In this document: piece after piece, positions 1 to 5,041 of the stretch | How the letters are laid out: each line of letters starts with the position of its first letter | Numbering within the stretch: the stretch's first letter is position 1 | Assembly: GCA_046728115.1 (NCBI GenBank) | Contig: JBKPDW010000007.1 | Coordinates: 1-5,041 of the forward strand | Length of the DNA: 5,041 bases | Reading direction: 5' to 3' | From: CAVSWN01 sp046728115 | GTDB lineage: Bacteria > Acidobacteriota > Vicinamibacteria > Vicinamibacterales > CAVVIG01 | The notes under the pieces: model-generated | Seen by the model: the letters and a program-made list of their open reading frames with translations, nothing else | The model's database searches: none | What the model was told of the DNA's origin: nothing | Program-made: the position numbers and the translations under genes

Positions 1-3000
1 GATCGTGCTCGGCCGAGTAGACATAAGCCTGCAGTTTGCGGATCCAGTACCAGCAGGCGGCGTGGGCTAGCCCCGGGTCATTCTGCAGATGCTGCTCCAA
101 GTCGTGCTCGTCGAGCTCTTCACTGCCGAACGACCCGAACACGGGTGTCAGCCCCCTGAGCGTCCGGATCAAACCGAGTTGGCCGGTCATGAAATCGAGC
201 GGCACACCGACGCGCGCGCGTTGCGCGAGCCTGCGCCGACCCTCCTCGGCTTCGCGCTGCGCCTCCAGGAGCGGGTCTCCGCTGGCGAGACGGTGGGTCA
301 GCAGCGCGGTGTAGACCCACGTGATGTAGTAGGGAAGAGGTCTCCAGTTTTCGACGTCTTCAAGCGCTCGGAGGAGCAGCGCGCGGGCCTCACGCAGCGG
401 ACGCACCCAGGGCACTACCCAGGCTGCCATGTTCTTGTACACGCGAGGCTTCGCTCGGTCGAGGCCTTTCTTGTCGACGAGATCCATGCCGAGCACGCCA
501 AATCGGTAGCCTTCTGCGTACCGGCCGAAGCGCGCTCCCACCACGGTATTGAGGTATCCGTAGGCGACGGCCGACGCATGGGTGTTGCCGTGCTGGATGC
601 TGAGGATCGCCATCCGGAGCAGAACCAGTTGGTGCAGATTCGGTTCCGTAAAATACGCCGGCCCGAGAAGCTCGCTCAGCACCTCGATCATGAATCGAGT
701 CCGACGATCGGACATCATCGGCAAATCCAGAAGCGATTCGATCGGGCGACTGCCAAGCTCCCGCCAGAGGAGTTCGTGTGCCTCGCCGACCTCTTGGTCG
801 GTCGGATGCGGCGACCACGTGATCCCCAACTTCGCCAGGTACGAGAGCCCGATATCGACCGCACGGTCGGGACGACGAAGCACCGTATGGAGGGCGATTC
901 GCAAGCACGCTACTGAAGCCCCATCAGCCAGATGCGTGGCATGCGCGGCCAGGATCGAGAGTCTCTCCTCGGCCGACACGAGATCGCCGCACAGAAACTC
1001 GCATTCGGCGCGATGGAGCTCCAGCGCGAAGGTGAGCTGAGAGCAACTCTCCCAGGGGTTTTCCGGCAGCAGCGCGGCGCCCGAAACGAAGTACTTCAGC
1101 GCCACCGCGTAAGCCGCCGAGGCCTTGGCGCGCTTCCCGGCGACTAGGTTCAGCTGTGACAATTGCTCACGCTCGTCCTGGGAGGCCATCACCGGGGCAC
1201 CGCGATTGAGCTGATTGACGATCTCGAAGATCACCTCCTCGCGCTTCTCCGGTGGTGTATGCGCCACGAGCAACCGGCCGATGCGCAGATGTTCGCGGGC
1301 CCGCTGCCCTTCTGGAACGAGACCATAGGCGGCCTCCTGCACCCGGTCGTGAAGGAACCGATAAGAGCCCCCCACGAGCTCTACCAGTTCGAAACGGACC
1401 GCTTCCCACAGATCGGCGTGGACCCGTTCGGCCGACGCTCCGAGCACGAGCGCAAGGGTCGTCATTTCCGCGCTGTTACCGAGGCACGCGAGCGACTGCA
1501 AGGCCTGTTGGGTTGCCGGCGGCAGGCGGGCCAGCTTCCCGAACATCAGGTCCGCCACGTTGTCGGTGTAACGTTTGGCCCGGATGCCATCGAGATCCCA
1601 GGACCAGCGCGCGCGCGCAGGATCGAAGCTGAGCAGGCCTTCGTCCTCGAGCCCGGTCAGGAACTGAGTGGTGAAGAACGGATTTCCGGCGGTCTTGTCG
1701 CCGACGAGCCGCGCGAGCGTCGCGACGCGGTGGGGCTTCGCGTGAAGGGCGTCGGCGACGAGCTGCGTCAGGTCCTTTCGTGTGAGCGGGGCCAGCGCGA
1801 TCTCGTGCACGACCGCTCCGGCTTTGCGAATGGCGTGGAGCTTCCGCGCCAGCGGATGGGCGGAATCCACTTCGTTGTCCCGATAGGCGCCGATGATCAG
1901 CAAATGTCGGACGTCCGACTGCGTGAGCAGCTCCTCGAGCAGGTCGAGGGTGGCCGAATCGAGCCACTGGAGATCGTCGACGAACAGCGCGAGCGGATGT
2001 TCCGGCCGCGCGAACACCCGAATGAACCGCTCGAAGACCGCTAGAAACCGGCGCTGCGCCTCTCCGGGCGGCAGATCGGGGAGCGGCGGTTGTTCTCCGA
2101 TAATCAGCTTCAGTTCCGGGACGAGGTCGACCATCAACTGTCCGTTCGGGTTCAGCGCTTCGCCGAACGCCGCGCGCCAGACGGCCATCTCGGCGTCGCT
2201 CTTCACGAGCAGGCGCCGGACGAGGCTCTGCAAAGCCTGCGCGAGCGTCACATAGGGAATCCCACGCTTGTACTGGTCGAACTTGCCGGACGCGAACAGG
2301 GCACGGGATGGCATCAGCGCCTTGTGCAGCTCGTTGACGACCGACGTCTTGCCGATGCCCGCATAGCCGGACACCAGTACCAACTCCGGCGTGCCGGTGG
2401 TTACGACCCGATCGAATGCGGCGAGTAGAATCCCGATCTCACGCTCTCGTCCGTACAATCTCTCGGGAATCAACAATCGATCCGGCGTGTCGTGTTCGCC
2501 GAGCGGAAAATCATCGACGCGGCGCTCGGCCTGCCACTGCGTCAGGCACCGCCGGAGATCGCGTCCTACGCCGCCCGCTGTCTGGTAGCGCTCCTCTGCC
2601 GTCTTGGCGAGCAGCCGCATGATGATTGCGGATACCGGAGGAGGGAGGTCCTCTAGGCATTCGGCCGGCGGGATCGGCTGCCGGGCAACGTGGCAGTGCG
2701 CCCATTCCATCGGATCGGACGCGGTAAACGGCAGCTTGCCGGTCAGCATTTCGTACAGAGTGACGCCGAGCGCGTAGAGATCGCTGCGCGAATCGAGCGA
2801 GCGGTTCATACGGCCGGTCTGTTCCGGCGCCATGTAGGGCAGCGTGCCGGCGATCACCTCGGGGGGCTCCGGCGTCTGCCGCTGGCGCCGCAGGCGAGAC
2901 GCGATGCGAAACCCGGTCAGCCAGACCCGGCCCGTCGCCTCGTCGATCATGACGTGATCCGGCGTCAGGTCTTTGTGCATGATGCCCCGGCGGTGCAGTC

Positions 3001-3382
3001 CGCCGAGCGCCGCGGCCAGACCGACGCCGAGCCGCAAGAACAGCCCGAGCTCCATCGGCTGCGTGCCCAGTCTTCGCGCCAGCAGCTCGCCGCCGGGATC
3101 GTCGAGAACGAGGTATGTCCGGCACTGGAGGTGGACGAGCGCGAGGGGCCGAACCGCCCACGTCGCATCCAGATCGAAGCGGAGCGCGTGCTCGTGTTCG
3201 AGCATCTCCAGGGACTCGAGGCGCGGATGCTCCGCCTTGTGTGTGACGACGAGAATGGAGGCGGGATGCCCGCTGGTGGCGGTTCGGAAGCCCCGGTACA
3301 GGACGAACGCACCATCGTCGCGAATGGTTTCGAGCGCGTAGTCGGACAGGTCGATCCCGGACGGCGAATGGCTCGTAGCCAT
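1..3382 (-). CDS. Multidomain Ser/Thr kinase-like / AAA (STAND-type) ATPase signalling protein, probable trifunctional sensor histidine kinase; C-terminus cut by window edge
   Basis: The frame is open from an ATG at 3382 to the left edge: 1127 residues with no internal stop. ATG 3382 is chosen because a GAGG lies 5 bases upstream and an in-frame TAG lies at 3412-3410. Residues 10-285 form a protein-kinase-like domain: catalytic-loop HKDL (H136-D138), an APE-type motif MAPEQTGR (184-191) and DLYALGVTLYEMLTG (201-215). The glycine loop is degenerate and the DFG position reads G157-F158-R159. Residues 308-580 are an AAA/STAND ATPase: YGRE entry (310-313), Walker A GYAGIGKT (339-346), Walker B LFVDD (466-470) followed by LQWLD, then GAYRDNEV (498-505) and AGNPFF (565-570). 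Residues 600-700 look winged-helix-like and include FLHDRVQEAAY (676-686). From about 740 the protein is helical and TPR-like. No signal peptide or membrane segment is visible, so it is probably cytoplasmic. Family members usually continue into GAF and HisKA/HATPase modules; this part is inferred and unseen. The family assignment is confident, but the stimulus and output are unknown. Confidence 0.93.
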   Translation of the reverse strand, partial: MATSHSPSGIDLSDYALETIRDDGAFVLYRGFRTATSGHPASILVVTHKAEHPRLESLEMLEHEHALRFDLDATWAVRPLALVHLQCRTYLVLDDPGGELLARRLGTQPMELGLFLRLGVGLAAALGGLHRRGIMHKDLTPDHVMIDEATGRVWLTGFRIASRLRRQRQTPEPPEVIAGTLPYMAPEQTGRMNRSLDSRSDLYALGVTLYEMLTGKLPFTASDPMEWAHCHVARQPIPPAECLEDLPPPVSAIIMRLLAKTAEERYQTAGGVGRDLRRCLTQWQAERRVDDFPLGEHDTPDRLLIPERLYGREREIGILLAAFDRVVTTGTPELVLVSGYAGIGKTSVVNELHKALMPSRALFASGKFDQYKRGIPYVTLAQALQSLVRRLLVKSDAEMAVWRAAFGEALNPNGQLMVDLVPELKLIIGEQPPLPDLPPGEAQRRFLAVFERFIRVFARPEHPLALFVDDLQWLDSATLDLLEELLTQSDVRHLLIIGAYRDNEVDSAHPLARKLHAIRKAGAVVHEIALAPLTRKDLTQLVADALHAKPHRVATLARLVGDKTAGNPFFTTQFLTGLEDEGLLSFDPARARWSWDLDGIRAKRYTDNVADLMFGKLARLPPATQQALQSLACLGNSAEMTTLALVLGASAERVHADLWEAVRFELVELVGGSYRFLHDRVQEAAYGLVPEGQRAREHLRIGRLLVAHTPPEKREEVIFEIVNQLNRGAPVMASQDEREQLSQLNLVAGKRAKASAAYAVALKYFVSGAALLPENPWESCSQLTFALELHRAECEFLCGDLVSAEERLSILAAHATHLADGASVACLRIALHTVLRRPDRAVDIGLSYLAKLGITWSPHPTDQEVGEAHELLWRELGSRPIESLLDLPMMSDRRTRFMIEVLSELLGPAYFTEPNLHQLVLLRMAILSIQHGNTHASAVAYGYLNTVVGARFGRYAEGYRFGVLGMDLVDKKGLDRAKPRVYKNMAAWVVPWVRPLREARALLLRALEDVENWRPLPYYITWVYTALLTHRLASGDPLLEAQREAEEGRRRLAQRARVGVPLDFMTGQLGLIRTLRGLTPVFGSFGSEELDEHDLEQHLQNDPGLAHAACWYWIRKLQAYVYSAEHD

Positions 3383-3451
3383 CAGCGCCTCATGGCATCC
3401 GGAAACGCCCTAGACGGCACTCCCCGCTCCACGCACTCGTGTAGTCGGCGT
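3383..3451 (-). other. Short intergenic spacer between receptor and kinase genes
   Basis: These 69 bases separate the receptor stop codon from the kinase start. Apart from the ribosome binding site, I see no strong hairpin followed by a T run and no convincing -10/-35 pair on the minus strand. A six-base motif, GAGTGC on the minus strand, occurs twice 16 bases apart (3417-3422 and 3433-3438), which is too short to call an operator. The lack of a terminator is compatible with read-through from the receptor gene into the kinase gene. Confidence 0.5.
3388..3391 (-). promoter_or_regulatory. Ribosome binding site of the kinase/ATPase gene
   Basis: On the minus strand GAGG (within TGAGG) sits 5 bases upstream of the ATG at 3382. 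This supports that start over the ATGs at 3393 and 3398, which are in other frames. The only in-frame codon upstream that resembles a start is a CTG directly before the ATG, and the frame is closed by TAG at 3412-3410. Confidence 0.6.
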
Positions 3452-5041
3452 TCATCTGGTGAGGTTGAACTGGACGCCGAACTGCCGCCGTTCGCCGGGT
3501 AGGCCAGCGATCGCGGGTGGCGGCACGCTGTTGCTTCCGGTGATGTAGTCGGTATCGGTCAAGTTGCGCGCGTAAAGGCCGACAGACCAGGACGGACGTG
3601 GCCGAACGGTGATATTCGCGTTGACGAGACTGTATGAGACCTGTCGCTGGATCGTGTCATTGATCGGCGTGAAGTAGACGGTGCTTTGCCTGATGACGTC
3701 GAGAGAAAGCAACAGCACCCCCAACCGACCTAGTTGCCTGGCATACTCCAGCCAGATGCGTCCAGACCATTCAGGCACGTTGGACAGCCTGCGTCCGGCC
3801 ACGTCCACGGGAGAGCCACCCGCACCCACTGCCGCGTATCGATCGTATCGGGCGTCGAGCCAGGCGACGTGTCCACCCAATCTCAGTCCGGGCGCGGGTT
3901 GACCCTGGCCCTCCACCTCGACACCGCGGATCGTCGCCGTCGCCGCGTTCGTGATTTCGATGACGCCAGGACGAAGGGGAGTTTGCACTTGCAGGTCGGT
4001 GTAGTCCGTGTAGAAAGCCGCGCCGTTCAGATGGACGCGCTGGCTCAGCGCCGACTTGAACCCCGCCTCGTACGCCCATGCCCACTCCGGCGCAAAGCCG
4101 CGGCCGGCACTTCTTGCACTCGGGTTGAAACCGCCGGTCTTGAACCCACGAGTGGCCGACACGTATGCCAGGGCCCCATCCGCGATCCGGAAATCCAGGC
4201 CGAACCTGGGCGTCCAGGCCGTGGCCGCTATCGAATCGAGGTACCGAAACGACGACACCGCTGTGTGACCGACTTCGGAGACGCCGAAGTTGTCCATCGT
4301 CTTGTCGTCGTGAGAATAACGGACACCGATGATCCCCGATAGACGCGATCCGAGAGCGCCTTTCACCTGCCCGAACGCCGCACTGGATTTCGTATCGACG
4401 GTAGGGTTGAGGCGATTCACGACGCCAGCGGCGATGAATTCGACGTCGGTCGGCTGTCGATCGACCTCTTTGAACAAGAAAACGCCGCCCGTGGCTGTGA
4501 ATCCCGGGAGCTCGGAGGTGATGGTGAGCTCCTCCGAGACCTGATGGTGAATTTCATGCGGATGCGAGGTGGACAGATTCAGCTCGGTACTGTCGCTGTC
4601 GACGAAGACGTCGTAATCGAGCTTTCGGGCGGCGAAGAGGCTCCTGAGAACGGTGCTCGGCGCAGGCTTCCAGATGAATTGCGCCGAGCCGCCGTAGTGC
4701 ACGTTGCGGCTCTCTGAAGGCGTCGAGGTCCGCACCTGATGAAGGTCCGGCGGATTATCGACGGTGAAGCCCGGCTTCACCGCCAGGACTTTCGGGTAGA
4801 AGAGCGGCGTCGGATCGCGATGCGTGAAGTCTCCGGTGACGCGAAGCTCGCTCCGGTCGCCGAAGAACAGGCGCAGCGTTCCCCGCGTCGCCGTGACGTC
4901 GGTGCCCCCGAGCGGGTGCGCGGGATGATCGACGTCTTCTACGAATCCGTCGCTGACGCCCCGAAGAGCCGAGACGCTCGCCATGATTCTATCGGGCACG
5001 ATTGGGCCACTCAGGGTGGCCTCGGCTCGCAGGGTCTGAAA
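3452..5041 (-). CDS. TonB-dependent outer-membrane receptor, C-terminal part (beta-barrel); N-terminus beyond window edge
   Basis: The frame enters at the right edge and ends at a TGA at 3454-3452, giving 529 visible residues. GTG 4999 and ATG 4984 are internal candidate starts, but the receptor-like sequence already runs upstream of them, so the true start lies outside. Visible residues resemble the C-terminal barrel of iron-complex type TonB-dependent receptors. The early segment LRAEATLSGPIV (4-15) and DGFVEDV (31-37) is typical of the plug-to-barrel transition. It is followed by HHQVSEELTITSE (165-177), SSAAFGQV (219-226), IGVRYSHDDKT (238-248), YVSATRGFKTGGFN (293-306), the EWAWAYEAGFKS strand (319-330), NAATATIRGVEVEG (365-378), NVPEWSGRIWLEY (421-433) and the closing ARNLTDTDYI (491-500). 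The family takes up siderophores, vitamin B12 or other ligands across the outer membrane, using TonB-ExbBD energy. The substrate cannot be told from this part. The signal peptide, TonB box and most of the plug are missing from view. The last residue is Arg rather than the usual aromatic. Confidence 0.93.
   Translation of the reverse strand, partial: FQTLRAEATLSGPIVPDRIMASVSALRGVSDGFVEDVDHPAHPLGGTDVTATRGTLRLFFGDRSELRVTGDFTHRDPTPLFYPKVLAVKPGFTVDNPPDLHQVRTSTPSESRNVHYGGSAQFIWKPAPSTVLRSLFAARKLDYDVFVDSDSTELNLSTSHPHEIHHQVSEELTITSELPGFTATGGVFLFKEVDRQPTDVEFIAAGVVNRLNPTVDTKSSAAFGQVKGALGSRLSGIIGVRYSHDDKTMDNFGVSEVGHTAVSSFRYLDSIAATAWTPRFGLDFRIADGALAYVSATRGFKTGGFNPSARSAGRGFAPEWAWAYEAGFKSALSQRVHLNGAAFYTDYTDLQVQTPLRPGVIEITNAATATIRGVEVEGQGQPAPGLRLGGHVAWLDARYDRYAAVGAGGSPVDVAGRRLSNVPEWSGRIWLEYARQLGRLGVLLLSLDVIRQSTVYFTPINDTIQRQVSYSLVNANITVRPRPSWSVGLYARNLTDTDYITGSNSVPPPAIAGLPGERRQFGVQFNLTR

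Noticed and set aside
1163..2044. Long plus-strand ORF of 293 codons, with others at 89-916 and 2690-3502.
   Set aside because: They lie antisense to the kinase/ATPase gene (2690-3502 also runs past its start and over the receptor stop), whose frame has clear domain motifs throughout. The translations are rich in Arg, Glu, Gly and Pro and show no recognisable family. High GC depletes stop codons in opposite frames and explains them.
2511..3161. Minus-strand ORF of 216 codons in another frame, and similar ones at 1476-1967 and 390-908.
   Set aside because: These are shadows on the same strand as the kinase/ATPase gene, of low complexity (Arg/Ala/Pro-rich), with no domain motif.
3417..3438. 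Repeated GAGTGC motif (minus strand) in the spacer as a possible operator.
   Set aside because: Only six bases are repeated, without symmetry or a recognisable promoter alongside; chance is sufficient.
4272..4290. Perfect inverted repeat ACTTCGG-AGACG-CCGAAGT.
   Set aside because: It lies inside the receptor coding sequence, where it encodes part of the barrel (residues 251-257). It has no T run and no gene boundary nearby, and a 7-bp stem is unremarkable by chance in GC-rich DNA.
4538..4565. His-rich stretch SHPHEIHHQ in the receptor, suggesting a metal-binding site.
   Set aside because: The segment HHQVSEE matches a common barrel-strand motif of TonB-dependent receptors (xHQxSEE), so the histidines need no special metal-binding explanation.
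4982..4999. GTG at 4999 or ATG at 4984 as the receptor start codon.
   Set aside because: The open frame and receptor-like sequence continue upstream to the window edge, and a start here would remove the plug domain, so the gene is simply cut by the window.

Overview
The window is GC-rich and almost entirely coding. Two large genes lie on the minus strand, and each runs off one edge of the window. A TonB-dependent outer-membrane receptor occupies 3452-5041, with its N-terminus beyond the right edge. It is followed, after 69 bases, by the start of a very large multidomain signalling protein at 3382-1, whose C-terminus lies beyond the left edge. I see no RNA genes, mobile elements, CRISPR arrays or convincing terminators.

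The receptor shows that the host has a Gram-negative (diderm) envelope. The codon positions are strongly GC-biased, and this produces many long shadow ORFs on the opposite strand and in other frames. These features fit a high-GC proteobacterium or acidobacterium, but the window cannot settle the phylum. Both reading frames are intact, with no internal stop or frameshift.

The signalling protein has 1127 visible residues. In order they are an N-terminal serine/threonine protein-kinase-like domain (about 10-285), a linker, an AAA/STAND-type ATPase (about 308-580) with intact Walker A and Walker B motifs, a winged-helix-like segment (about 600-700), and a long helical, TPR-like region (about 740 to the edge). 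This is the layout of the large bacterial proteins usually annotated as trifunctional Ser/Thr kinase / ATP-binding protein / sensor histidine kinase. In those proteins GAF and histidine-kinase modules follow the helical region; here that part would lie outside the window. The kinase domain has lost several catalytic residues and may be a pseudokinase.

The two genes share a strand and are closely spaced with no visible terminator, so they could be co-transcribed, receptor first. A functional link between ligand uptake at the outer membrane and the cytoplasmic signalling protein is only an inference from adjacency. I did not find a clearly new biological system. The points most worth following are the degenerate kinase domain, the STAND-like architecture and the receptor-signalling gene pair.
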